Positions 44,551 to 55,890 of a DNA stretch of 64,000 bases are shown in pieces (the first letter of the stretch is position 1; the number at the start of each line of letters is the position of its first letter). This DNA comes from Cyanophora paradoxa (taxonomy: Eukaryota; Glaucocystophyceae; Cyanophorales; Cyanophoraceae), in the NCBI GenBank assembly GCA_004431415.1, contig QPMI01000022.1:124001-188000 (forward strand). The letters are read 5' to 3'. The notes beneath the pieces are model-generated. The model was not told the DNA's origin. It made no database searches and was given only the letters and a program-made list of their open reading frames with translations. Both the position numbers and the translations under genes were made by a program.

Positions 44551-47500
44551 CTAACGCGCGGGGGGCTCGCCGCCGCCCGACGGCGGCGCCGGCGCCGACG
44601 AAGCCGCCGCCGCCCCCGCGCCGTCCGTCATCTCCACGTCCCCGTCCCGATCGCCGGCCGCCGCCGCTGCAGCACGGTTATCAACAGGGCCTGGAGGCCC
44701 CGGGCTTCGCTGTCTGAAGCGCACCTGAGGCCTGGCGGGCCGCCTGCGCCTCGCGCTGCAGCGGCGCCATGATCGAGACCTGCCGAGCCCGCCCGACCGC
44801 CCGGTCAGATTACATCGTGTGAGAGAGGGCGAAACGGGGCCGGGGCGGGCCTGCGTCGCCGGGTCGGGCCGCGCGGGCCCCGCCTCCCCGTGGTTCAAGT
44901 CGACCCGGCGCCGCTGCGTCCTCCGGGCCCTACCCCCCGCCTCGCCCTCCCCCTCCCCATCCGAGTCGCTCAGCTCGCCCTCCTGGTAGGACCGGCGCTC
45001 GAGGTCCCTCGGCCGTACCCGCACTGGAGGGGGGGATGAGAGGGGGGTACGGGGGAGGGGAGGGGTGGGAAGCGCGGGGGGTACGGCACCGTCCGGGTCC
45101 CGGCCGTCCTCCTCCTCCCCCTGGGCGTCGTCGAAGCGGAGGTCGGGGGGTACGCTGCGAAAGAAGGTCGGGGTGGAAGGTGAGATTCGATTTCGCGCCG
45201 TACCCCTCCCCCATCTAGCCCCTACTCCCCTTTCGAACCTGTGGAAGGGGACGGAGGGGGCGTTGACGCCGCGGAGCATCTCGAGGATCTGGATGCGGTG
45301 CCGATCGAGGGCCTCGGGCGCTGTGGGGAACGGCGGGCGTGAGACTCTTGAGCGTCCTAGACTCTACTGAATCCCAGGCTTAAACTAAGGCTCGGGACAA
45401 GGGGAAGGGCGCGCGTCAGATAGCGTGAATGTGAGAGAAGGGCTCTCTCTTAAGCGCCCTATTAGCGCCCTACAACCCCTCTCTGCTAAGCAGCGTCTCT
45501 CTCAAGTTCCTTCGGGCGGGGCCGGCCGGACCGTTGAGGTTGTCTAAGACGCTAATACGTTCTATCTATTTTATATAAATAGATAGAGGAACGGACCGTT
45601 GAGGTTGTCGATGTTGGAGGCGGGGATGTGGAGGTTGTAGTCGGGCGCGTAGTACTCCACGTACGGGTCCGTCTGCGGGATCTCTGCGCGCGAAGGGAGG
45701 GGCGGGGGTGAGAAGGAACGGCGGACGAGGGGCGGGGACGGGGGGCGCGTCCCCTTTAGCCTCCGGCTAGGCTAGGCTAGGCTAGGGGCGGGGACGGGGG
45801 GCTGGGCCGGCTCTGGGGCCGCGCCCCCTCTGGACTAGCCCGCGGCTAGACTGGGCTGGGCTAGGCTGGCCAGCCAGCTCCAGGCCCGTCTGAGAGTCTC
45901 GCATCCATCCTCATCCCTCGGCCGCCCCCCCCTCCCTCCCTCCCTCCCTCCCGCCCGGGCGCGCGCACCGTTGTCGAGCTCCTCGCCGCAGAGGAGCGCC
46001 GTCTCGTACGTCCAGCACCTGCCGCCCCGCCCGGTCCGGTTAGTCTTAGCTGAGGCTCAGCTTACATAAGATTGAGCTGTGCTTAGGCGCAGCTCAGCTC
46101 GAGCTGTGTACGTGGGGGATACGTGCGCACCGGGCGACGTTGCGGATGGTATACCCCCCGCCGCCCAGCACGAGCAGGGGGACCCCGAAGCCCTTCATGA
46201 AGTTCTGGGCCGTCTCGGGGAGTCAGCCAGTCCGGCGCAGCAGCTCGGGGCGAGACGCGCTAAGCTTAGCATGCCATTAACTTTAGCTGAGCTGAGTTTA
46301 GTCAAGCTTAGCATGCCGTATAAGGTCGGCTGAGCTCGGCCAAGGCTTTGCTCGGCTCTAGCTGATTATTATCCAGAAATGCGGCTAGGGCGGGCGGGCG
46401 GCGCGGACCACGCATTCGCCGTGGCCGCGGGTGGTGAGGTTGAAGGAGCCGAGGCGGTCCCCGGCCAGCGAGTCCGCCCCGCACTGCAGCACCACCGCCC
46501 CCGGCCGGAAGTTCTCCATCACCTGCGGGGGGAGGGCGGGGAGGACGGCAGAAGTCAGAGGGCGGCGCCCTGGGCTGGGAATTCAAGCGAGCAAGCCAAG
46601 CCTCTTCAGCGGACGGGTTAGCGGAAGGCGCCCTGGGCTGGGCAGGGCCGGGCAGAGCTGGGCGGGCGGGGGCGCGAGCCTTGGTCATGATGGGCTTGAA
46701 GATCGTCTCGTACGACTGGTCGTCGATCCCGTCCTGCGCGGGCGGAGCGTTCGGATCCCGTTTCGGACCTAACTCGACGAGAGGCGCTGCGCCGGGCCCT
46801 CGAAGCTATCTATCGCGCCTCGAGCTAGGCCGCTCCATGGGCGAGCGCGGGGAGGGGGGAAGGGGGGGTGGGGGGTACACCTTGAGGGGGAAGTTGATGG
46901 CGCAGTTGCGCCCCACCTCCGCCCCCACGTCCTGCCCCCCCCAGCGAGTCTCAGGGGATGGGGGGGGGGGGGAAGGGGGGATGGGGGGTAGGGGCGCGGG
47001 GCGCGCCTTGATGTCGCCTGTACCCGGGAAGTACTCCCTGCAGGCCAGTCAGGAGGGGGAACAGGATGGAAAGAAAAGGGCCCCGGGCGGACCCGAACTT
47101 GTGGAAGGAGACGGTCATGACGCGGTCCGTGCAGTAGAAGGCCTCCTCCACGCCTGCGCCGAAAAAGTAAGAGGAGGAAAAGCGGAGGAGGGAGGGGGAG
47201 GAGCTAGCTAGCTAGCTAACGGAGCCCCTGAAACAAGCAGGGCGGGGGGGGGGGGGGGGGGGAGGGGGAGTGGGGGGGATAGAAGGGGTAGGCCCTAGGA
47301 CCGGGGCCGCGCACCGTCGCCGTGGTGGATGTCGATGTCGATGTACACGACGCGCTGGTGGTGCCTGCGCGCAGGGGCAGGGGCGAAGGGTGAGAGGCCG
47401 AGCGGGCGGGGGCGGGGAGGGAGGGGGCGGGGGGGGGGGGGGGGGGGGGGGGGAAGGGTGAAGGCCCTATGGGGCTAGAGAAAGGACGCGTCCCTAGGCT

Positions 47501-48936
47501 CCAGGATAGGAAGGGAGGGGCGTGGGCAGGGGCGGGCCAAGGGTTCAAGGGTTCAAGAGGGAGGGACGGGGACGGGGAAGAGCCGAGGCTCTTAGAAGCT
47601 AGGAAGGGAGGAGCGGAGCGCGGGGGGGGAGGGGGGGGGATGCGGGGGAAGGGGAGGGAAGCACTTGAGGAGCTCGAGGATCCCGAGGACCTGTCGGGGG
47701 CGAAATCAGGAGGAGGCGAACGAAGGCCGAGGCTCCAGGCGGGGTACGCACGATGTCGTTCACGTAGCAGAAGCCCGAGGCCTCCGACGCCTGCGCCGAA
47801 AGCGGGTTCGAGGAGGGGGGGAGGCGGGGAGGGGAGGGGTACGCGATGCGCGCGCCTTGGCGTGGTGGAGGCCGCCGGCCCAGTTGACGGCGATGTCGGC
47901 GGCGCCGTCGTTGAGCTTCACCGCGCCGCCGATGCTCCCGCCCGCCGAGACCTCGCAGACTGCCGAGTGCCGAGGCGGGGCGGGGCGGGCCGGGGCAGGC
48001 CGGGGCCGGGGCGTCAGCGCCGCGCCGCAAAGAAAGAAGAAGCGGGGCGAAGCCGAGTGAAAGAAGAAAGGGGCGGGGGCGCACAGTTGTAGAGCCCGTC
48101 GAAGACGGGGCAGTCCTCGCCCACGTTGAACCTGTGCAGCTGCTTCCTGCGGGCGGGCGGGCGGGCGTACGTACGTACGTTGGCTCGCGGTTTGACAGGA
48201 GCGCAGGGAGCAGGGCGGGAGCCTTGAAGTATAAGGAGCTAAATTCATCTAATTATATAAGCTCTTATAGAGGGGGAGGGCGGGAGGCGGGGCGGGGCGC
48301 ACGAGAAGGATCCCATGTTGTCGGGCGTGACGAGGCGAAGGAACTGGACGTAGTCGTCCCCGTGGAACCGGGTCAGGTCCGCCACCGTCGCCGCCCGGGG
48401 CTTGTACCTGCGGCCGCCGCCGCGGCTCGCGCCGCGTTGGCCGCATGCAGCGCGGCGCGGTGCGGCTGCGACCACGAGCGCACCGCTGCATCTTCCGATC
48501 GATTCCGTATGTGTGAAGCAGCGTATCCACCATCCTGATTCGGTGCGGCTGGCGCGGCGTGAGCGCTGGCGACGCGCGAGGCGCGCCGCCCCGCACCTTC
48601 ATGGGATGGCCGGGGCCATAGTGGTAGTTCCCTGCGCATACCGGGCGTCACATCGCGGCCCCTCATCGAGACTTTTCGGCGCTAGCGCGACGAGGGCAGG
48701 CGGCGGCAAGCTCGGGTCTCGCTAGCTGCGGTCCGCGGGGCGGGGGCTCGGCGGTCGCCAAGCTTCGATCTAACGCGTATGCACAGCTAGGAACCAAATC
48801 GCTGGCGAGACCAGATCGAGGTCAAGTCCGGTCGTTGTGGCGGCGGCCGCGGCTTTCACGCACGATCGCTCGCGTGTTTCGAGCGCGCAGGCGACTCACC
48901 GACTTCAGGATCGTAGAAGTACGTAACGCGAGGCAT
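44551..48936 (-). CDS. Class I histone deacetylase (RPD3/HDAC1 type)
   Basis: The first exon (48900-48936, [13 protein letters not shown]) splices to [11 protein letters not shown] (48631), then [70 protein letters not shown] with LHHAK (the two active-site His), [25 protein letters not shown] (Zn ligands Asp and His), [59 protein letters not shown] (with the Asp ligand), [15 protein letters not shown] (with the downstream GGGGYT loop), [17 protein letters not shown] and [19 protein letters not shown]. All catalytic positions of class I enzymes are present. The tail is acidic and Ala/Pro-rich, ending [13 protein letters not shown] and a stop at 44551. It acts in nuclear co-repressor complexes to remove acetyl groups from histones (known). 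About 17 exons; many introns hold long G/C runs. Confidence 0.88.
45527..45609 (-). repeat. 18-bp direct repeat flanking a 47-nt AT-rich insert at an HDAC splice donor
   Basis: CGGACCGTTGAGGTTGTC occurs at 45527-45544 and 45592-45609. On the minus strand the right copy is the end of the exon encoding DNLN plus its splice donor; the left copy repeats the same exon end and donor inside the intron. The DNA between them contains an imperfect inverted repeat (CTATCTATTTTATATAAATAGATAG). Confidence 0.8.
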
Positions 48937-49348
48937 CGCTGAGGGGGTAGATGTTGCGAGGTTTTGGGGGGGGGGGGGGGGTCCTGGGGGAGGAGAATTC
49001 GAAGAGGGGATCGATATCCGGAGCTCGCTAGACTCTAGCTAGAGAGCTAGCTAGAGGAGAGCTGCACGTCGATCGCGATCGTGAGGGGAGAATTTGACGC
49101 AGCCATGGCGCCGGCCGAGTCGAGGCCGGCGGGGCGCGAGTCCGATTCGGAGGGGACTAGCTATAGCTCGAAGACTCAAACTCTGTGCGCCCGTTGCCGG
49201 CAGCTTGCTGCCGCCCAGCGCGCGCCAGCAGCAGCACCAGCGCGAGATATCGATCTAGCGTGTCGGTGCGCCTCCATTCCTCGCCCAGCCATCGGCGTAC
49301 GCGCTTGCTGACCCCGTTTCAGAAGCGCGGCCCGCGCGTAACAAGAAG
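48937..49348. promoter_or_regulatory. Divergent region upstream of HDAC and a coiled-coil gene
   Basis: It contains a G18 run near 48965-48982, a CTAGCTAG-rich palindromic patch near 49026-49056 and an ATG at 49105 that could be an alternative start of the plus-strand gene (PAESRPAGRESDSEGT). Splicing from that ATG into the next clear exon could not be made in frame. Confidence 0.4.
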
Positions 49349-51404
49349 ATGCTTCTGAGCTCATATAGCAGCGTTTCGATGACCGCTGTGGCGCCGCAGG
49401 AGCGCCCGAATGAGAGCGCAGGTGCGCTGACTTTGGTTGCCCTTCGATTGAGTTCCTCTCCCGCGCCCTAGCCGACCTTTCGGGGCGCTGCCGCGCTCGC
49501 GCAGACTCGCTGCAGCGGCTGCTGAGCGAGGAGCGCGCGCTGCGAGAGAAGGCGGAGCAGGAAGTGGCCCGCCTGCGCGAGGAGTTGAAAAGGCGCCAAT
49601 CCGCGTCGACCGTCGAGGGCGATTCGAGCTCTGACATCGAGGGCGAGATCGGCGCTGATGGCGAAGCGTCCGAGTACGTCGACGCCGAAGAAGGCCCCTT
49701 GGAAGCAGGTGAATGGGTTTTCAAAATTTTTCCAAGCGAGCTTCGTTTCTGCCCTCGTGTGTCTCATCGCTTACATGTACACCTTACGAGCACGTACAGA
49801 GGCCGAACACGACGCGGAGATCGCTGCGGCGACGGACTTCGCGGCGCGGCGCGGCGGCGCGATGGACCGCCTCTCAGCGCTGCGGCTGCAGGAGCTCCGC
49901 AGCGCCGACCTCCGCACCCCGTCCCCAGCCGTCGCGGCCCACACGCCGCCCCCGCCGCCGGCGCCCGTCAAGCGGCCCCTCGCGAACCCCCGCCGCGCGG
50001 CGACCGCGGCCGCGGGGCCCGCGCGCCGCTTCCTCCGGTTCCGCAGCGGCAACGGCGCCGCCTCCGCGTCCCCGCCGCCAGCGGCGGGCGCGCGTCGCCC
50101 GCCCTCGGCCGCTCGGCCTTCTCGCCGGCGGCCCGGCTCGCCCGCGCCACCCCGTCGCCCCTCACGCTGGGCCCCCCGCGCTCCGGAGCAGCGCGCCCTC
50201 ACCCCGCCCGCCGGCCATGAAGCGGCACGCCCCCAGCGGGCCGCTCGGGGAGCCGCAGCCGCAGCCCGCGGCGTCGACCGACGGCCGCGGATCCGCGGCT
50301 GCAGCTGGGGCTGCGGCCGGGGCCAGCGGCGAGGAGAGCGGTGGAGAGGATTTCATGAGCCTCGAGAACCTCGACCTGGTGCGTTGGAAGTCTATGCGTA
50401 CATTTCTAGGGTTCCGTGGATCGAGCCTTCCGCCCGAAAGCTAAAATTATGCGACCGCTAGCACTTATATTGAGCGCCGGCCTAGCCCCCCAGGCGCCTT
50501 TCGGTCTAGATCTAGCCTGGCAGGCCCCTTGCTGATCCATCCTTCTTCTCCCGCGTACGCAGGGCTCTGGCTCACGATCTCCGCAGAAGGCCCCGAACCC
50601 GAACCCGGCGCTGCCCGCGGCCGTGGCCACGCAGACGCGGGACCGCGGGCACGCCGCGCGCGCCGCGCACGCGCTCCATGGCCACTGCGACCGGGAGCCG
50701 CACGCCGGCCGCGCGCTCTGGTCCTCCCCCGCGCCCTCGGGATCGCCCCTCGTCGAGGTGCGCATGCGCCACTCGAGGCCTAGGGCGTTAGCGTTGGCTT
50801 CGCTGCCGGCCCCGAGACGGATAAGCAATATTCACATTTAAAATTTATTTCGCCGGTTTCCGGATCCGCGCTGATCTCGACGTTCTCGAGCGGCGCTGGC
50901 GTTGTTCGTGGTCCCGCTCCGTTCTATCCTACATATAAAATTTACACATCCCCCGCGGCCTTACATATTTAACATATCTATGCCCGTTTCCGCGCCGTTC
51001 CCGACGCCCTCCTCTCTTTCTCGCCCTGACGTCCGCGCCCGCCCGCCCGCCCCCGCGCAGACCGTCGACGTCACGCTCGCGGCGGTGTGCGAGCGGCTGC
51101 GGGGGACCCTGCAGCGCCTCTCGGGCGGCGGCGGGGGCGCCGGGGGCGCCGGGGGCGGGGCGCCGGGGCGCCCTCGCCCGGGCTCGAATTCCAGGGTGGG
51201 GCCCGCGCCGACCCGCAGCAGCTGCAGCTGCCGGCGCTGCTGGCGGCGATCGAGGGGGCGGCGGGGCGGCGCGCGGAGGAGGCGGGCCGCCTCCGGGGTA
51301 CCGAGGCGGAGCTCAGGCGGCAGCTCCGCGAGATGGTCGAGGCCGTCGCCGCCGCCCGCGCCGCAGGCCCCCCGGCCGCGCTCGCCCCCAGCTGCAGCTC
51401 ATGA
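49349..51404 (+). CDS. Coiled-coil protein of unknown function
   Basis: The model starts at an ATG (MLLSSYSSVSMTAVA) whose exon splices in phase to a clear coiled coil (DSLQRLLSEERALREKAEQE, VARLREELKRR), an acidic Ser-rich stretch (DSSSDIEGEIGADGEASEYV), then AEHDAEIAAATDFAARR, LSALRLQELRSADL and a long Ala/Pro/Arg-rich segment. Later exons give GGEDFMSLENLDL, TRDRGHAARAAHALHGHCDR, VDVTLAAVCERLRGTLQRLS and a second helical stretch (LPALLAAIEGAAGRRAEEAG, LRRQLREMVEAVAAARAAG) ending at 51404. Two frame changes (around 50050-50220 and 51130-51220) have no obvious intron, so the middle is uncertain. I do not recognise a family. Coiled coils at both ends suggest a scaffold or dimerising protein (inference). 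Confidence 0.5.
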
Positions 51405-52213
51405 TCACAGCTTGGCGGCTTCGAAGACTAACCGGCTAATTGTAGGGACCGAAGGCACGTAAACTAGCTTAGTAAGACTGTAACTTCTGTAAGAGCCTAC
51501 TAAGAGGACTCTCCGGTCCGGCGGGAGCTTACTAAGAGGTTACGAGGAAGTTAGCAACCGCAAGTTGCTGCCAAGTTGCAAGTTGTGCCAACTTGCTGGC
51601 AACTGCAGCCGGCGCCTGCAGGGAAACTTGAGTGTTCGAACACGCCCGTCACCGCGACGCCAATCTGCGTTCGAGAGAGCAACCAATGGGCCGCAGCGCT
51701 TAGATAAGACTCTGTACCCCATCCGGGTGTGCTTCCTTCCCGCGCTGCGCATGCGGCTGCGGGCGCCTCAGCCGCGCCTTAGTACAGTGAGTACAGTGAG
51801 CTCAGTACACTACCGTACTACTACGCCTCTCGATCGCCTTACCCGGCTTACCGGTAGTCGACGTCGCTCCGAACTGAGTCCGAAGCTCACTAGCTACTAG
51901 CTAGTAGCTACCGTAGTACGTATGCAGGCTGTAGCATGCATATGGCATGTAGGCAGCTGTAGGCATACCAGCGCTCCGAACTTCCGAGTCCGAAGTCGCA
52001 ACTGTGCATGCGCAAGGCTGTACTACGTGTAGGCGGTACTACTGTGTACGTAGTAGCTGAGGGCCTGAGGCGCCCCGCGCGAGCACCGTGGCGGATAGTG
52101 AAAGCCGGCGCCGGCCGCGGGCGCAACGAGAACGCGGCCGTTCAGTGGCGACCGAGCGGCGCGCTGCTCTAGATCTCCGCTGATCGGCGGCCGAGGCGTC
52201 GCGTCGTGCGCCC
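51405..52213. other. Intergenic region
   Basis: Repetitive short words (TACTAAGAGG, AAGTTGC near 51557-51600, AGTACAGTGAG, CTAGCTAGTAGCTA near 51886-51910) but no open frame with coding character. It probably contains the promoter of the HMG-box gene. Confidence 0.5.
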
Positions 52214-55200
52214 ATGGCCGCGACGCACGCGGCGCTCCTTCGGGAGCTCGATGCGGTGCGCTGTGCTTTGAGCCCGCATCGACGGCGCGCCCGCGGCCAC
52301 TAAATACTTCTGATCATGCCGCGCCGCGCGCTCGCAGCTGTTTGTGGAGGCCCACAGGATGGTTACGGAGCCGGGCGAGTGGGTTCCCGTCGAGACCGAC
52401 GCCGGCGTGCAGGCGAAAGTCCTGACCGAGTGCTGGTGCCGCCCCGGCCCTCCCACGCCGAACCTCTCCGCCGACCCCCCCGCTCGCCGATCCGCATCAA
52501 TGCCGGCTCTCAATAACCTCTATGTAAGATGATGACAGAGTACTAGTGCCCCACCCTAGAGCCATAAACCACGTACAGGCCTTGGCCTCCGCCGCCCCGG
52601 CCCGCGCGCGCCCGCGGCCGGCGCGCGCCGGCGCCCCTCAAGCTCCTCACGCTATGAGCCCCTGCCGCCCCTCCTCAGGGAGCACCCTCGGGACCCCGGG
52701 CGGCCGCCCTCGGTCCGGGTCGGCGTGAACTTGGAGGGCAAGGATGCAAGCGACGTCACGCGCTCCATCATCTCCCTAAACAACGTCGCCGTGCGTCTGC
52801 CTGGCCTAGCCTGAGCTACTAGGCTAGCTAGGCTTGAGCTCGCCCCTCTGAGCTCGAGCCCACCCGCAGAGAGGCAACGACTTCCTCGTCAAGGAGGGCG
52901 CGCCCCAATTCGATCTCAATCTGATTGAAACCGAATTCGATCCCAATTTGATCTGATTTGAAATTCTCATATGATCAGACTTGGTGGAGGAGGTTCTCCC
53001 CCCGGGGGCCGGCGACCCCGACGGCCTCGGCTTCGCCGTCGTCCACGACCTCGTCGGATTCCTCTTCGGTGCGCCCGAGGCGGGCGGGGCAGGCCGGGCC
53101 GGGCCGGGCCCGCGCGGGCCGGGCCGGGCCCCGGCTGGGGCGGGTTGCGGAGGGTTGGGGCGGGACACGCGCCCCTCGTCCTTAGCGACGTCGACAGGCC
53201 TAAATATAAGGTCCCGCCTCTCCGGATTCGTGCCTCAGTAACCATCCCGCAGGCTGGACCATGCAGTGGTACTCCCTCTTCGCCTCCCGGTGCGCTCAGA
53301 TCTGATCAGATCAGATGTGATCTGATCCGATCCAATCGATATCTGATCGGAGCTCTCGGACTCCTCCTCCGCTCACCGGCCGCCTCCGCAGGCGCCTTGC
53401 GGACGGGAGCGCGTTGGGCGTCAAGATTCCTGTCGAGCCGGACGGGTCCAGCTGGCGAGCCGTACCCCCTCACCATCCCCCCCCCTTCCCCCGCCACATC
53501 TTACGCTCGGGGGTACAGGAGCACGCGGAACCGTCACAGGGCGCACTTCCCGCTGGTCGCGATCTACGTGGAGGGTACCCCCGCCGGCTGCCGCTGCGTT
53601 CGCGCCACCGAGACGAGCCACCTGCCCTGGCCCCACTCGATCATCCCAGCCCGCACCAGCCGGGACCTCGTGATCAATTTCAACACGAAGCACGTCGTGA
53701 GGCTCGCCCGCCTCCTGGCGGACGGGGGGGTATCGCTTCCCGAGGACCCCGCCGCTCCCTCCTCCCCCGGCCTCGGCCCCGCCCCCTCCCCCGGCGCGGC
53801 CCGCCTGCCCCCCTTCGCCTCGGGATCCGCATCCCTGCCCCCCGACCTGGCGTGCAGCGCCGGCGCCGGCTCCGCCCCCCAGAACGCCGGCCCCAGCGTC
53901 CACGCGCTCTTCTTTAGCCTGCTGGGCATGACCGAGCAGGTACCCCCCGCCGGCTTCCCCCCCTCGACCTTTTTTCTGACATACGGGGGTACAGGAGGCG
54001 ATGGAGGCGGAGAACGCGGCGGCGCGGCTGGCGACGGGGGCGGCGCCTGTGGGCGACCTCGCGCGCATCGGGCCCCGCATACTGGAGGACCCGTCCCTCG
54101 CCTCCCGGGTACGCACGCCTTTTCCGAGTTTGAATTTGAATGTTTGAATTTTGCTGCAGTTGCAAGGGGCGATAGAGGTCACGAGCCAGCTCTCGCTGCG
54201 CCTCGAGCGGATGAATTCGAACATGATGCATGCCCCGCCCCGGCCCGGCCCGAGCCCCGCGGCCGGGCCGAGCCCGGGCCCGGGCCCGGGCCCGGGCCAG
54301 GCCCCGCGGCCGCCCCGGGTACCGCGAGCCCTGGCCCGGTCCGGCCGCGGGGCCCGCCGCCCCGAGCCCCGGGGCGTCCTTGTTCAAGACAGAGCCCAGG
54401 GTCCTCTCGACCTCCTCCGCGCCCGCGCCCATAATCAAGACGGAGCCCATGCCCGCGGCCTTCGAGTTCTCAGAGCCCAGGGTCCTCTCGACCTTCTCCG
54501 CGCCCGCGCCCATGGTCAAGGCGGAGCCCATGCCCGCGGCCTTCGAGTTCTCGGGGCCAGGATCCGGAGCGGCGGCCCGCGGCCGGGAGCCCCCCGCCGG
54601 AAACGGAACCGCAGCGTACGCGTGGCCCCTCCGCGGGGGCGCCCAGCAGGCGTCCGCTCTCATGCCCCCCGTGGAAATACCCCCCGGGGGGGAAGAAGCC
54701 TCGAGCTCGGGGTCCCCCGTTGGCTCCGGGGGGGAGGAGTGGCCCGAGCCGGGGGGGCCGAAGCCCACGCCCATGCTCGGGTACGAATCCGCGCCTGCCC
54801 CCTTCCGCCCCCCCCCCCCCCCCCCCCCCCCCGCCCGTCCCTCTCCCTTCCCTTGACCGGCGCCGGATCGATTCCTCAGGATGTACATTTTTCTGGAGGA
54901 GTTCAAAGAGAAGCACAAGAGGTAAGAAGCGGGCTCACCTGAGCTAGCCAGCTCACCTGAGGTCTAAATCTGGAAGGTAGCGGGAACTTTACGGGAAACA
55001 AGAGCTAAAAACTAAGAACACCTTAAGAACACATGAGAACACTGCGGCAAAGTACACCTCCAGTTTCAGCTGAAGGCAGCGGGAAGAACAGTACAGCCCC
55101 CGCTGCGATCCGCCCCCGGCCCGCCCCCGCCCTCTCCCCCGCGGCCCCGCCTCGCACCCGCCGGCCCCTCCCGCGGCCCGCGTCCCTCCCAGCCTTCCCC

Positions 55201-55890
55201 CTCTAAGAAAGAAGAGCCTCGGAGCCCTAGGCCTGAAGCTTACATTAGATCCGCTGACGCCGCTGTCCCCCGCAGCCTCTCGGACGAAGAACTCGCCCGG
55301 CGCGTGGCGGATGCGTGGGGCGCCCTCACCCCCTCCCAGGTGCGAATTCGAATGCATACGAGAATTCGAATCGATTAGAGACCATGAGGTGTTAGCTGTG
55401 GGCTCCCCCGCGGCTTTCCCGGATGCCGGCCCGCGTTGTCTGGACAAGACGGGTGTTATATATATTTATCTATAAATTGGATTGTAGGACTCGGTCCAAA
55501 CTTAGCTCGCAGCTCAAGTCCGCCAAACTCTAAGCTCTTAGCTCCCGCCGCTTTCAAAGATAAAATGGAATATTGCGCCGCTGACGCCCGGACCACCAGC
55601 GGCGCTCGTACCTGCGAAAAGCGCAGCGCAAGCGGCGCTACGAGAAAGATCAGGTACCCCCGGACCCCACCACGCTCTCCTCAATTTCTCTCTCCCTCTC
55701 TTTCTCTCTCGAAATTTGATCCGAGGGCCAGGCGGCGGCCGTGGCGCGCCGCTCTGTGCGCTCGATTCGACCCCGCGAGGCCACAGCGGCAGCGCCGTTT
55801 TCGGCGCAGCTGGTTTCGGCGCAGCCGATGTTGCCGCAGCCGTACCTCACCTGGATACCCCTCTTCGTCCCGGGTCCCGGGGCCCCGTAG
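52214..55890 (+). CDS. HMG-box protein with a large unknown N-terminal region
   Basis: It starts MAATHAALLRELDA and splices to LFVEAHRMVTEPGEWVPVET. Further exons read VRVGVNLEGKDASDVTRSII, RGNDFLVKEGAP, GFAVVHDLVGFLF, GWTMQWYSLFAS, LGVKIPVEPDGSSW, FPLVAIYVEGTPAGCRCVRA, RDLVINFNTKHVVRLARLLA and LSLRLERMNSNMMHA. This conserved-looking part is not one I recognise. A Pro/Ser region follows with two copies of an 81-nt repeat, each containing a psi-K-x-E SUMO consensus (IKTE, VKAE). Then the HMG box: MYIFLEEFKEKHK, LSDEELARRVADAWGALTPS and RSYLRKAQRKRRYEKD, split by introns as in HMGB-type boxes ('W-x-x-L-t' and final basic helix). The end PYLTWIPLFVPGPGAP stops at 55890. A chromatin or transcription role is inferred. 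Two introns (53462-53518, 53940-53994) have complementary ends. Confidence 0.68.
53462..53518 (+). other. 57-nt intron with complementary termini
   Basis: It begins GTACCCCCT and ends CGGGGGTACAG; GTACCCCC and GGGGGTAC are exact complements. The flanking exons join in phase in the HMG-box gene. Confidence 0.75.
53940..53994 (+). other. 55-nt intron with complementary termini
   Basis: It begins GTACCCCCC and ends CGGGGGTACAG, the same design as the intron at 53462-53518 in the same gene, with an unrelated middle. Confidence 0.75.
54392..54553 (+). repeat. Two tandem 81-nt coding repeats with SUMO-consensus motifs
   Basis: Copies 54392-54472 and 54473-54553 differ at a few bases and encode 27-residue units running from EPRVLST through IKTEP or VKAEP to PAAFEFS. 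In both units the Lys sits in a hydrophobic-K-x-E context. Confidence 0.8.
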
